Source of the DNA: Nectonema munidae
Lineage: Eukaryota; Nematomorpha; Nectonematoida; Nectonematidae
Direction of reading: 5' to 3'
Length of the DNA: 64,000 nt
Assembly: GCA_030549495.1 (NCBI GenBank)
Contig: JAUIRK010000918.1
Span: 62,001 to 126,000 of the forward strand
The notes beneath the pieces were generated by a model. The model was not told the origin of the DNA and did no database searches. It worked only from the letters and a program-made list of their open reading frames with translations. A program made the translations under genes and the position numbers. Positions 49,201 through 59,783 of the stretch are shown here, piece after piece; the stretch's first letter is position 1, and the number at the start of each line of letters is the position of its first letter.

Positions 49201-50001
49201 TGATTTTTCTAGTTCTGATGTTGTATTGGTTTCCATTTCCGTATTGTAAAGTTTTGATTGTAGGGATTTTAGGAAGGCTGACCAGAAAATGTGTTTGCCA
49301 ATGGGGTGTTTGTGTTTGATCTTTTTAAGTGCATTAAGATTGGCTTGGAAAGATATAAAAGAGTGGTCTGAAGCTGAGGGTGTATCACAAATCTTCCAAT
49401 TTTTTATAATTTTAAGTGATTCATTTGAGATAATGGTGATGTCGATGTGGGATTGATATATTTTGTCTAGGTGTTTTCTTTGAAAAGTTGGTGATGTGCT
49501 AGAATCAGCTATAGTGAGGTTATGGGCAGAAAGGAAATTGAGGGTTTGCAAACCACGAAAATTTTGTTTTATATCCCATAAGTATGAACGTGCATTTAGG
49601 TCTGTAGAAATAATGAGGTAAAAACTTTTGTTGATGTAGTTTTTTATTTGGGTTAGTGTATTATCAAAACGATAAGGAATAGGATGTAAAGAAGAGGGTT
49701 GTGAGTAAAGAGAACAGAAGATTAGTGGCGTAGTAGTTGAGTGGATAAGAGTGAAGATGTAGTTAGAGTTGGAGAATTGGTATAATGGTGTATTGAGAAT
49801 GGAAGTTTTTATTATGATGCAAGCGGAGTAATCGTCTAAAGGGGGTAGGTGTATGAGTTTGTATTGGTCAAGTAGGTGAGGTATGCGTGTGTAGGGTTCA
49901 TTGATGGATATTACATCGTATTGTTGGGAGAGAATTATATTAATAAGGTTATCCCATGCCGTTTTAGAATGATTTAAGTTGATGTGCAGAAAATTTAACA
50001 T
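46255..50001 (-). CDS. LINE ORF2: endonuclease, reverse transcriptase, RNase H
   Basis: 1248 codons without interruption. Endonuclease: INLN (Asn10), NEPY (Glu35), DLNAR (about 134) and SDHS (about 212). Reverse transcriptase: NWRPISLLPTIGKILEKI, FLDIENAFNTAW (about 577), STPQGGNLSDLLWLILIN, and FSDDLL (about 668, variant of FADD). RNase H: FTDGSK (about 954), the Glu in ETEIHAV (about 994), FTDSQN (about 1024), and CPAHSS (about 1065). A C-terminal Cys/His finger (CRFSCSY...H...CP) follows near 1173. Every catalytic residue I know to look for is present, so the enzyme could be active. The protein nicks target DNA and copies its own RNA there. Its ATG overlaps the ORF1 stop in ATGTTAA. Confidence 0.93.
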   Translation of the reverse strand: MLNFLHINLNHSKTAWDNLINIILSQQYDVISINEPYTRIPHLLDQYKLIHLPPLDDYSACIIIKTSILNTPLYQFSNSNYIFTLIHSTTTPLIFCSLYSQPSSLHPIPYRFDNTLTQIKNYINKSFYLIISTDLNARSYLWDIKQNFRGLQTLNFLSAHNLTIADSSTSPTFQRKHLDKIYQSHIDITIISNESLKIIKNWKICDTPSASDHSFISFQANLNALKKIKHKHPIGKHIFWSAFLKSLQSKLYNTEMETNTTSELEKSALFLNETISTSIISSTPNNPFPKRKNAYFWNPYLNSLKHQIKRSSKLIRRINTQDNIQHYFLLKNLYKKEINKAKKQAWKKFTTQTPSNPWSTIHKITNKKSSSPLPPHILPANNNETSHLNPSFLTSLFPSDSLITDNIHNSIIRLKTQAYLRNTNTFDFPRITITELNNAVNSFKPKLACSYDHISMKHVRKAYHIIYPHILQLFNSCLRLSYFPNIWKISKLILIPKPNRDLNNIKNWRPISLLPTIGKILEKILRKRLLHYSLKNGLIHANQFAYLPNKSSELALSRLTLFLESALKNHKIASTLFLDIENAFNTAWNPAIINNLIDNTYPTYMIKFIHNYLNHRILILTENNNSYIRELSLSTPQGGNLSDLLWLILINPLLAFINNKSDFSQGFSDDLLFSFSSSEQNENLKQSASLLKQIQFKAQQFKISFNPNKSHLIHFTRKRIKPLPLQLNTTDKLDPQNQVKYLGLTFQPNLKFSTHFKSISQKLIKTLFSLKNGISYKWGLSPKITKFIHKSLIFPVLKYGVLSWGSELRHQSSITHLSKIHRLCLLSITNAYHTTPTTKLELFTNTLPLHLNLKKTLLKNYLITFCSTPPPHPFTSLYTTQTSQSLQYYNSLLIQFAPNKTSYQVLPLNHPIELIHPSSSPPYITNICHHRYLALNSIAHQRTTNNTCSLSIFTDGSKSQHRSSAACAFFLQNTKNPFLIQHTNLDPEITVHETEIHAVLLSCNILLNNLTSFSTSFKYITFFTDSQNLIKNLKLENKISHSTYSLARKLIHLSNHFVVKIVWCPAHSSCFENYLVDYIAKSNISDSQILPLFSLPISTFTNTITNSTLLQWQQSIDSTITSPLTSMPLSQLILKKHFHSLPRNIIRWLSSHCPCNAYFFKFKLHSNPFCRFSCSYIETPTHILLYCPIFDSHRHQLLDKSRFFFKDIPSSLHDLLQHPLLIKHLSLLITTIEPILSATQTLIPPLNI

Positions 50002-50399
50002 GTGTAATTATCTATAGTTTTAATGTGTTGCGCTAGAATTGAGTTACTGTGATTGATATAAAAACTGCATGTTTTGGATGTTGCAATATGTGGTAATTTA
50101 CAATTGATGCAGGTGATCTTGGTTGAGTCGTTTGAGTGTGTGCAAGATGTTAGTGAATGTCCTCGGTTGCCGCAGTGTGCGCAGTTTGGGGATGAAGCAT
50201 TACATTTTTGTTTCAAGTGGCCGTATTTAAGGCAATTTTCGCATTGTTTAGTTCTGGGTTTAAAAAGATTTAGGGTTAACAGATTATATCCTAGAAAAAT
50301 TTTTGGTTGATTGCGGAGATATTTAAATAATTCAGGATTGCTTGGCTCAATTAGTACCGTGTAGGAGAAGGTTCCTTCCTTGCCTAGTTGGGTAGGGAC
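49995..50399 (-). CDS. LINE ORF1, C-terminal part with three zinc knuckles
   Basis: An RNA-binding gag-like protein that coats LINE RNA. Visible: YTVLIEPSNPELFKYLRNQP, then CCHC knuckles CENCLKYGHLKQKC and CAHCGNRGHSLTSC, and CINCKLPHIATSKTC with different spacing. The N-terminal half is lost by 5' truncation at 50399. An ATG at 50408-50406 opens the frame, but it lies in the target duplication, so it is host-derived and fortuitous. The longer relative at 42841-43670 shows what precedes. Confidence 0.85.
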   Translation of the reverse strand, partial: VPTQLGKEGTFSYTVLIEPSNPELFKYLRNQPKIFLGYNLLTLNLFKPRTKQCENCLKYGHLKQKCNASSPNCAHCGNRGHSLTSCTHSNDSTKITCINCKLPHIATSKTCSFYINHSNSILAQHIKTIDNYTC

Positions 50400-50792
50400 G
50401 CCACACATATTAGTAATTATTTAAATTAAAAAATTATTTTGTGTTTTTAAACTTACTATTATAAATTAATTATATTATTATTTATAAATAATTATTATAT
50501 TTTAAGTTATTATTATAATATAAACAATTTTAATTAAAAAAAATAGATTAATTTTATTTATATTAGTTTAAATAGTATAATTTTATTTATATAGATTTAT
50601 AATTTATATTAGTTTCATCCTAAGAATAATTCTTCTATGCATATTTAACTTATTCTTTAATATTTAAATTTGTTTTCATCTGTTTGGGTGTATTTGGGTA
50701 TATTTGTGTGTATTTGGGTAAAAAGTCTCACCCTCTCAAAAGTGTATGGTGAATGTTTTTAAAATATAAACACTTTATGTTTTGACAGCAGC

Positions 50793-52150
50793 CTGTTGAA
50801 TAGGAAAAGTCTTTATATTGTGGGATAAAAGACAACACGTAGAAATTTCTCAGTATCATAAAGAGAAGAAGCAATTATATTTCATCGATTTTAAATTCTC
50901 TGACTAATTTATTTTGAAACGAACATGACATTTGGTCCTTATTTGAACTAAGCCAATTTTTTTGAAAAAAGGACAATATTACAATTTAAAATTTTTCATA
51001 TGTGCCGAACCAGAGAAGTAGCTGGGTCCGCGTCTGAAGAGGCCGTGACCTACCTCCTCTTTTCCTATATACCTTAGTGATCGCCCCCTCCCACCCTTAC
51101 TCCAGTACATTGGTGTGCTTTCCCGACATAATTTAATTGAGTTACCATTTCAATAGTTGTTACTTACAGAAATTTTTTTCAAAATATCAACCCTGTACAA
51201 AGTTTTTGGTTTACAGGAAATTAATTTGAAAACTTGCCTAAACATATCTATAAATATAAAACTTATAAAAAAAAATAACTATCAATTAAGTGTCTAAAAT
51301 CTAAAAAGATCTTTTGTTCAGTGTTTTTTATCAATCAAAAAATTGTCAATTTTGGACCCTATTTTTAGCCCTTGAACTTAATAAAATGACAAAAATTCTA
51401 CGTTTGACCTAAAAAAAATTAAAAAATCATTCGATTCATTTTAAACAAATTACATATTTAGAATCAGCGTATCAAACTCTATCAGAATACGTTTTAAAAT
51501 TTTTGAATTTTCTATTTTTAAATTTCCGATTTTTCAGGCCCTTTCAAACGGCCTCAAAATTATGACTTCACATATAATTCAACAAAAAATCAAGTTTTAT
51601 ATATTTTTAGAATCCTATTAACATTCTGAATAACAATATTAACTGTATTTTACCTTAAATCTTTTTATTCAAAAATTTTTTTATATATAGTATATAATGT
51701 ACTTATTTTAACCAATCAAAAAAATTCATTTGCATTAAAAAAATTTTACATTCTCAATATATCCAATTCAATTAATGGCTGATGGGTTTATTTATTCTTC
51801 TCAGAAAAGATAATAAATTTGCGGTCTATGTAAAATAAGCTGCAAAAATAGCTTCAAATATAAAGTTAAATAACTTTGTAAATAATATGACAATTTAATT
51901 TAAATTTTGCATATAAACTAAATATAATATACAATATATATATTCAAAGTTACAATTAAATCTGTTCCCTAGAATTTGTATGATAGCCTCTCAAACTTTT
52001 CCGAAATTTTTGGGAACCATTTTAAGGGTAAAATAAGCTGCAAATTCGACGGCCATTTTTTTGGATTTTTAAAAATGGCGAATTCTTTTATTTTCTCCTA
52101 AAATATAATTACAACCATTTTCTTGTTTTCTATTTCAAATTTTTTTTATA
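50793..52150. other. AT-rich DNA with a GC-richer patch at 51001-51120
   Basis: The patch includes AGTAGCTGGGTCCGCGTCTG and CGCCCCCTCCCACCC. It may be an end of a hAT-like element, but no partner was found. No gene was seen. Confidence 0.3.
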
Positions 52151-52154
52151 GTTT

Positions 52155-54715
52155 GAACTTTGTTTTTTCTGTAAGAAACTTAACTTATTTATAATTGTTT
52201 TTATAAGTTCTTCGCTTATTATAATATTTTTTTGAAGGTTGGCCTTAATATTTTTACTTAATTTATTTTATAAGTTCATCCTCTATTATATTTAACTTTT
52301 TCAAGGCGGATCTTTGCTTTATCTGTAAGAAATTTAACTTGTTTCCTTAATTCTTTATTATAAGTTCATATTAAATATTTTTAAGGTTGATCTTTGCTTT
52401 CGCTGTAACAAACTTTACTTTTTACTGATTTTTCCTATAATTACGTTAAAAATTTTTAAGGTTGACCTTTGCTTTCTGTGTCAGGAACTTAAATTTTATA
52501 CTTATTTTTTTTCATAAGTTCATTCAACTTTTTTTGAAGGTCAATCTTTAATTTTCTGTAAACTTTTTTATCATCCCCTATTATATTAAACTTTTTTAAG
52601 GCGGATCTTTGCTTTATCTGTGAGAAATTAAAATTTTTTCTTTAATTCTTTTTTATAAGTTCATATTAAACATTTTTAAAGGTTGATCTTTGCTCTCTCT
52701 GTAACAAAATTTACTTTTTACTTATATTTCCTTAATTACGTTAAAAATTTTTTAAGGCTGACTTTTGCTTTACGAACTTAAATTTTTTATTTATTTATTT
52801 TCATAAGTTTATTCAACTTTTTTGGAAGGTCAATGTTTGCTTTTCTGTAAACATTTTTATAAGTTCATCCTCTATTATATTAAACTTTTTTCAAGGCTGA
52901 TCTTTGCTTTTTCTGTAAGATTAATATTTTTACTTAATTTATTTTTTAAGGTTGACATTTGCTTTCTGTGTAAGGAACTTAAATTTTTTACTTATTTTTT
53001 TTCATAAGTTCATTCAACTTTTTTTGAAGGTCAATCTTTAATTTTCTGTAAACTTTTTTATCATCCCCTATTATATTAAACTTTTTTAAGGCGGATCTTT
53101 GCTTTATCTGTGAGAAATTTAACTTGTTTCCTTAATTCTTTATTATAAGTTCATATTAAATATTTTTAAGGTTGATCTTTGCTCTCGCTGTAACAAACTT
53201 TACTTTTTACTGATTTTTCCTATAATTACGTTAAAAATTTTTAAGGTTGACCTTTGCTTTCTGTGTCAGGAACTTAAATTTTATATTTATTTTTTTTCAT
53301 AAGTTCATTCAACTTTTTTTAAAGGTCAATCTTTAATTTTCTGTAAACTTTTTTATCATCCCCTATTATATTAAACTTTTTTAAGGCGGATCTTTGCTTT
53401 ATCTGTGAGAAATTAAAATTTTTTCTTTAATTCTTTTTTATAAGTTCATATTAAACATTTTTAAAGGTTGATCTTTGCTCTCTCTGTAACAAAATTTACT
53501 TTTTACTTATATTTCCTTAATTTCGTTAAAAATTTTTTAAGGCTGACTTTTGCTTTACGAACTTAAATTTTTTATTTATTTATTTTCATAAGTTCATTCA
53601 ACTTTTTTGGAAGGTCAATGTTTGCTTTTCTGTAAACTTTTTTATAAGTTCATCCTCTATTATATTAAACTTTTTTCAAGGCTGATCTTTGCTTTTTCTG
53701 TAAGATTAATATTTTTACTTAATTTATTTTTTAAGGTTGACATTTGCTTTCTGTGTAAGGAACTTAAATTTTTTACTTATTTTTTTTCATAAGTTCATTC
53801 AACTTTTTTTGAAGGTCAATCTTTAATTTTCTGTAAACTTTTTTATCATCCCCTATTATATTAAACTTTTTTAAGGCGGATCTTTGCTTTATCTGTGAGA
53901 AATTAAAATTTTTTCTTTAATTCTTTTTTATAAGTTCATATTAAACATTTTTAAAGGTTGATCTTTGCTCTCTCTGTAACATAATTTACTTTTTACTTAT
54001 ATTTCCTTATAATTACGTTAAAAATTTTTTAAGGCTGAATTTTGCTTTACGAACTTAAATTTTTTATTTATTTATTTTCATAAGTTCATTCAACTTTTTT
54101 GGAAGGTCAATGTTTGCTTTTCTGTAAACTTTTTTATAAGTTCATCCTCTATTATATTAAACTTTTTTCAAGGCTGATCTTTGCTTTTTCTGAAAGATTA
54201 ATATTTTTACTTAATTTATTTTTTAAGGTTGACATTTGCTTTCTGTGTAAGGAACTTAAATTTTTTACTTATTTTTTTTCATAAGTTCATTCAACTTTTT
54301 TTGAAGGTCAATCTTTAATTTTCTGTAAACTTTTTTATCATCCCCTATTATATTAAACTTTTTCAAGGCGGATCTTTGCTTTATCTGTAAGAAATTAAAA
54401 ATTTTTCTTTAATTCTTTTTATAAGTTCAATTTTTAAAGGTTGATCTTTGCTCTCTCTGTAACAAACTTTACTTTTTGCTTATATTTCCCTATACTTACG
54501 TTAAAAAAATTTTAAGATCGACTTTTGCTTTCTGTGTAAGGAACTTAAATTTTTTATTTATTTTTTTTCATAAGTTCATTCAACTTTTTTTGAAGGTCAA
54601 TCTTTGCTTTTCTGTAAATATTTTCAAGGCTGATCTCTGCTTTATCTGTAAGAAATTTAACTTTTTTCCTTAATTCTTTATTATAAGTTCATATTAAATA
54701 TTTTTTTAAGATTTT
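52155..54715 (+). repeat. Satellite array with higher-order repeats
   Basis: Basic monomers of about 55-81 bp share AAGGTTGATCTTTGCTTT, CTGTAAGAAACTTAA and TTTATAAGTTCATT. Monomers are grouped in two larger units: A, about 492 bp (7 monomers), and B, about 293 bp (4 monomers), in the order B A B A A B. The same landmark (CATAAGTTCATTCAAC then GAAGGTCAATCTTTAA) recurs at intervals of about 492, 293, 492, 492 and 292 bases. Copies of A differ at few positions. Small plus-strand frames repeat with the units but reading frame is not kept between monomers. Confidence 0.9.
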
Positions 54716-54719
54716 ATAA

Positions 54720-56375
54720 TAAATCAAGCTCAAGTAATTTCAAAATCAACTCTTAAAACAACTTTTTTACCATATTCGTATTTGTTACCTTACTTAACTT
54801 TTAACAAAATTAATGATCAATAATTATTCTGAAAGTATTTTATCTAAAAACAGTTTTATATAATGTCTCTTTCTTATTTCAGTGTATTCAAAATTTTATG
54901 AAAAATGATGAGAAATATAGAAAATTATCTGATTTCACTTTTTAAATTTTTTTCTAATTCAATATTCCTGTATTCATTTATTCCGATAAGATAATAAAAG
55001 TTTTTAATATTGCAAGTAACAAGAAATCGATGAATGTAGAAAGCTAAAAAGTATTTAGGTATGGAACTTATGATTAATTTTTTCATCAATTTCATGAATC
55101 GCTTTAATTTTTTTTCAGATTTTTATTTATCAGGATGAATTGTGTTTAGTCAAATAAGAACTCTGTAAAAGTCTTCGTAGTTCTGAAAACTCTTTAATTT
55201 TTATTTTTTGTTTTCTCTTACACAATTATTTAGTGTACTATTATTCGTTTTTATTTTAAAATTTTCATTATTTTCAATAAATCTATTAGGAAAGCCATTT
55301 TTATTTAAGATGAAGCATATTTTTAATTAGAAAACTTTAATAGAAAGTTTGTATTTTATCTTAAAAATTGTTAAACTTAACCAGTTGTTCAAAAAATAGT
55401 ACAGTGTCTCCCGCCCTAATGAAAGATTCTGCACTTATGAAGAAATTTTAAAGTGTCGACCAAAGTATCCAATCATATACAACATGATTAACAAAATTTA
55501 TTTGAAAACCCTTGAATTAAGTTTAGGCAATAATGATCAGCTCGCATTTTTAATTGTAAGGTTTTTTAATAATACCCGCAACAGATATTAACTAAATTTT
55601 ACAGAATAATTATTTTTGTATTCTAAAAACATTTTATACATCAATGAAGTAAACTGTCTTAACGATAGGCATCGTTTGAAAAGGAAAATTCTTTTGAAAG
55701 TGTATTAAAAATTGTTCAAAACTCATTTTTACATAAATTTGGTAATGGCGTTATACGGAAAAGTGGACTTATTATTTTTGAAAAATTGGAAATCCAGTTT
55801 CAAAAATTCTTCTGAAAATCAAATTTTGTGTTAAAGTTTTAAAATTTGGTACCTTAACAGAAATCATTTTCATGAAAAAGTCAACATAAAAAACTTGTTT
55901 CTTTTTATTAAGTTGAGAAATGATAACTTCGAAAGGTAAAAGGTTAAAAAAATTAATTTTCCTGCACAAATTTAAATGAAAATCTTTAAAAGAATATTTT
56001 TTCCAACAAATGATGGGGAAAATAAAAAAAATATTCTTTGAAGTATATATCCAAAGGTGGCAATATTTTTGTCTAGAAAATCTTAAAAAAAATAATTTTT
56101 CACGTTGGCAGATATTTAGGAAATTTTAAAGTCATTGATTTTTAATAACTTTGGGAAAATTTTCTTAGTACTAATTTATCTGGCTGGTTTTTGAAATTTT
56201 ATCAAAATTTATTCGAATTTCGTAAAAAGAGGATTTCTCTTAGGAAAAAAATTTATTATAATGTATCTATATTATAATATTTATAAAAATTGACAATTTA
56301 ATAAAATGAAAGTTTTTATATTTAGATATCATTTTAAATTTATCCTAGCATAATAGTTTATAGATAAACATCTAG
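54720..56375. other. AT-rich DNA, no gene seen
   Basis: At 55410, ACAGTGTCTCCCGCCCTAATG resembles a pogo-like terminus without a found partner. Confidence 0.3.
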
Positions 56376-57000
56376 TAGTAAGCTCTCGATAACTCGAGTA
56401 GCTGTACCTGTCTCAGTCATATCTACACATGCTAAATTTTCGTTTAACTCAAAATCAGATAGGTGGAATTTTCGGTTAAATCGAAGTAATTCATGCTTTT
56501 TCTGATATCAATTTATAACTTAAATTATTCAGGATAAAAATTTCAATGCTATCTGTGAATTGCAGTTCATCATGTTGCAATATATTTCAGAGGCTTTGAA
56601 TACAAAGTTTTTATGAAAAATCAATAAAAGTGTGAATTACACATGCTTTCATTCATTTCGTTGTAAGGCATTTTCAGCGCTGAGATATTTGCAGCCCTAT
56701 GATTTGCTTTGAATTATTGTACCATATTTTATTATTATCTTTAAGCGTGTAGGCACAAAATTTTATGCCCTTTTCAACGTAAATTATCGTAATTTTGTAT
56801 ATATACTCTCGTTATTTTTTTATAAAATAAATTGAATTCAATTTTTTTTGAGGTTTTGCTCCCTTAAATTTGTACCTGGAAGTATCACAGAACTGCTATT
56901 CATTCAAGAAAATATATGATACTGATCATTCGTTTAACTTGAACTTCGGATAACTTAAAGGATTTTTTGGATCCCAAAGACTCGACTTTTTGGTAGATAT
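56375..57000. mobile_element. Tigger/pogo-like non-autonomous element candidate
   Basis: Left: GTAAGCTCTCGATAACTCG and TTTCGTTTAACTC. Right: ATTCGTTTAACTTGAACTTCGG and AAAGACTCGACTTTTTGG. Repeated TCGTTTAACT and GGATAACT motifs are typical of such elements. No transposase and no exact ends. Confidence 0.35.
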
Positions 57001-57004
57001 TAAA

Positions 57005-58585
57005 ATATTATAAACATTAAAGGTAAGGGTAAACTCCCTTAAAAATTCATTGATGTTGGTGTAGTTATGTAAAATTAAGTGTTTTAGAAAATATGAAATT
57101 ATTCAGATAGCTTCTCCGGTGAAAGTAAATTTGTCAGTTAGGTTACATGTGAAAATTAATTTACTGACAGATTATACATCATAAAATGGTGTATTAAGTA
57201 AATAAATACTATATTTATTGAAAAATTATGCATTTAAAATTTATTATTGTTTTTAATTTCGAAATTTCTTGATTTAATAAATTTTTTGACAGGATAGTAA
57301 TTTTTAAAAAATATCACAATCAGATCTGCAAAATTGTTTATTAAAATCACGGTATATTTGTAGTTAGAAAGATCCAAATGAAAAGAGTGCTCGGCATATT
57401 TAAGAAAGTGATGACAAAAGAAGTGCTCAGTATATTAAGTGAATTAAATTATATCAAAATAAATATATAGTTAATTCTGCATACAAGGTGTTAGTTAAAA
57501 CTAGAAATTGTATGTACTCTTGTATTTGATCATCATAACTAAGCGTACACAGTGTAAAAGACCTCTTTCTTCTATTGAAGTCTCAGTTCCACTTTTGTGT
57601 TCAAACTTTGAGGTTTGAATTTGCATCTAGTGGCTGTACGTGAGCATTTATTGTTAACGCTTATCTTTGACGAGCTTTATCTATTCTCAAATCAATAATA
57701 ATAATATAATAAATATATTTTTTATTTGATATTTTGAATAAAGATCATCTTTAAAAACAAAAGAGAATAAAAAGATTAAAGAAATTAAAAATTTAACAAA
57801 ATATTTTTGAAAATTAATTTTTTAAAATGAAAATATATTTTTTTACATAAATTAATTCGCATAGACATTATTGCCACCATCGAGGTAACAGAAATGGAAG
57901 ACAAATCCATAAATTTTGACTTATTATCACTAAAATATAATGTTTTTTTTTAATATATATAACTTGATTTGATTTTTTCTGGATTAGAGACTCGAGTTTT
58001 ATATGTAAGTAAATTTTCACTCTGTTATCTCTTTTCGTTTATTCGAAATCAGGCTTTACTTTTGCAGCTTTTTTTGCAGCTTATTTTACACCTACCCATA
58101 AATTTGTATGTTGCTGTTTCAAATATCTATTTTTAATAAAACAAGATTCTTTGTTAAAGTTGTTTTTAATTTTTAAATTTTGTATTAGATTTCTAAAAAT
58201 TGATCATACTATTGATAATTTTTAAATAACTAAAGTTTTATTAAGATTTCTTTAAAATCTAAATTATTTTGAAAAATTTTATTTTTCAATAATAGATTTC
58301 TATAATCTAAATTATTTAGTTTATAAATTTTATTTTTCTAAACTAAAATTTAATTTTTCAGATTTCAATAGATTTAAATCTATTTTTTATTTTAATAAAT
58401 AGATCTTTCTACTTTTGATAAGATTTTTTAAATTTTCTATAGGTTACATATAATTTATTTACATTTTCTGCTTTAATTTATTTTTAATGATAATCTAATT
58501 TGCTAATTCTATAGATTTAGTACGAACCTCTTTTTATTTAATTAAATAGATCTTTCTACTATGTTTTTTAGATTTTATCTACTAA
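57005..58585. other. AT-rich DNA, no gene seen
   Basis: The small pair AAGTGCTCAGTATATT / GAGTGCTCGGCATATT near 57380-57435 is a short duplication. Nothing else was seen. Confidence 0.3.
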
Positions 58586-58589
58586 ATTG

Positions 58590-59170
58590 TCGGGTATTAA
58601 TGATTTTTACGTGTACTAAGGATGATTTTAGGGGATATAAACGATTGTTAGAGGTACTAATGATGTTTACAGGGGTACAAATGATCTTTATGGGTACTAA
58701 TGATCTATATGGGTACTAATGATCTATATGGGTACTAATGATCTATATGGGTACTAATGATCTATATGGGTACTAATGATCTATATGGATACTAATGATC
58801 TATATGGGTACTAATGATCTATATGGATACTAATGATCTATATGGGTACTAATGATCTATATTGGTACTAATGATCTATATTGGTACTAATGATCTATAT
58901 GGGTACTAATGATCTATATGGGTACTAATGATCTATATGGGTACTAATGATCCATATGGGTACTAATGATCTTTACGGGTTCTTTAAGTGGATCAATAAT
59001 CCCGGTACCGATGATCTTTGAGAAGACCTAAAATCACGGGGATACTAATTATCTTTAACAGGACCTAGAATCACGGGGGTACCAATGATCTTTAACAGGA
59101 CCTAGAATCACTGGGGTACCAATGATCTTTAACAAGACCTAGATTAAAGGTACCAAACATCTTTAAGTGG
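58590..59170 (+). repeat. 19-bp minisatellite GGGTACTAATGATCTATAT
   Basis: About 16 tightly similar units run from about 58673 to 58985. They are flanked by diverged units and, to the right, by longer ~37-bp relatives (TACCAATGATCTTTAACAGG plus ACCTAGAATCAC). The core is nearly uniform with sporadic G-to-A or G-to-T changes in GGG. Confidence 0.95.
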
Positions 59171-59579
59171 ACCTAGATTTTGTGACCTATCATCTTCTTT
59201 CATTGAATAATATAAAAAACTATTTTTTTTATAAATATATCGTACTTTTTTGGCTAATTTTAATGATTTCAATTTTTTGTTAGTATGGTTGAACTGCTTA
59301 ATGGCACTCAAGATTAGTTCGATGGAATGAATTATTAAATTATTCATAAACTTAATATTTCATGATCATTTTTTTGTTATTCGAAACTTGTTATGAATAA
59401 ACAAAATTTTTTATAGGCAACGGGGATACAGACAAAAATGAAGAGTAGTATAGCAAAGCAGCCATACTACCAAAAAAGAACCCATAACTTCTCTAAAATT
59501 TCTAAGAAATGAAGGTCAAAATTTCAATTAAAACACAAAATACTTAATTGATACGTGCTTAGAACCTCATCACAACATT

Positions 59580-59756
59580 GTAGAACACTTTTTATCAAAA
59601 CGGAATATTTTGGAACACGTAAAATTTAAACATTTTTTTTCTGAACGCATAAAATTTGAATGCGTTTCGATAAAAAGTGTTTCTAAAAACGGGCACTTTT
59701 TGTGTTTAAAAATGCGTTTATAACTTAAACAGATTTTTTACAGTGTACTAAAGCAC
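59580..59756. mobile_element. Terminus related to the element at 45507
   Basis: Right edge TTTTTTACAGTGTA; inward ATGCGTTTATAACTTAAACA pairs with the 45507 terminus. Within it AACACTTTTTATC (59581) and GATAAAAAGTGTT (59671) form an inverted repeat, so the fragment can fold into a hairpin. Confidence 0.5.
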
Positions 59757-59783
59757 ATTATTTCACGAGTAGATGAAATCGAA

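Larger units (their letters stand above)
46033..50413 (-). mobile_element. 5'-truncated LINE with intact ORF2 and 14-bp target duplication
   Basis: Element proper 46047-50399. GCCACACATATTAG occurs on both sides (46033-46046, 50400-50413). The 3' end carries a short (CTAC)n tail instead of poly-A. The 5' end is truncated inside ORF1. Endonuclease, reverse transcriptase and RNase H in one ORF2 place it among the RNase-H-bearing apurinic-endonuclease LINEs (I/R1/LOA group); the clade is not resolved by eye. Confidence 0.92.
45507..50790. mobile_element. Inverted-repeat DNA element split by a LINE
   Basis: Left terminus CACTGTAAAAAGTGCGTTTA; the right terminus, read inward from about 50790, gives CTGTCAAAACATAAAGTGTT. 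Inner arms also pair: GACTTTTTACCCAAATACACG near 45859 and, inverted, GTGTATTTGGGTAAAAAGTC near 50708. Removing the LINE (46047-50399) and one target copy leaves about 0.9 kb with no frame. A similar terminus lies at 59580-59755. CACTG ends suggest a CACTA- or related DNA element, which is tentative. Confidence 0.55.

Noticed and set aside
52822-54284. Repeated small plus-strand frames in the satellite carrying a KVDICFLCKELKFF-like motif
   Set aside because: They repeat only because the DNA unit repeats. Frames are not kept between monomers, stops are frequent, and no start context or known domain is present.
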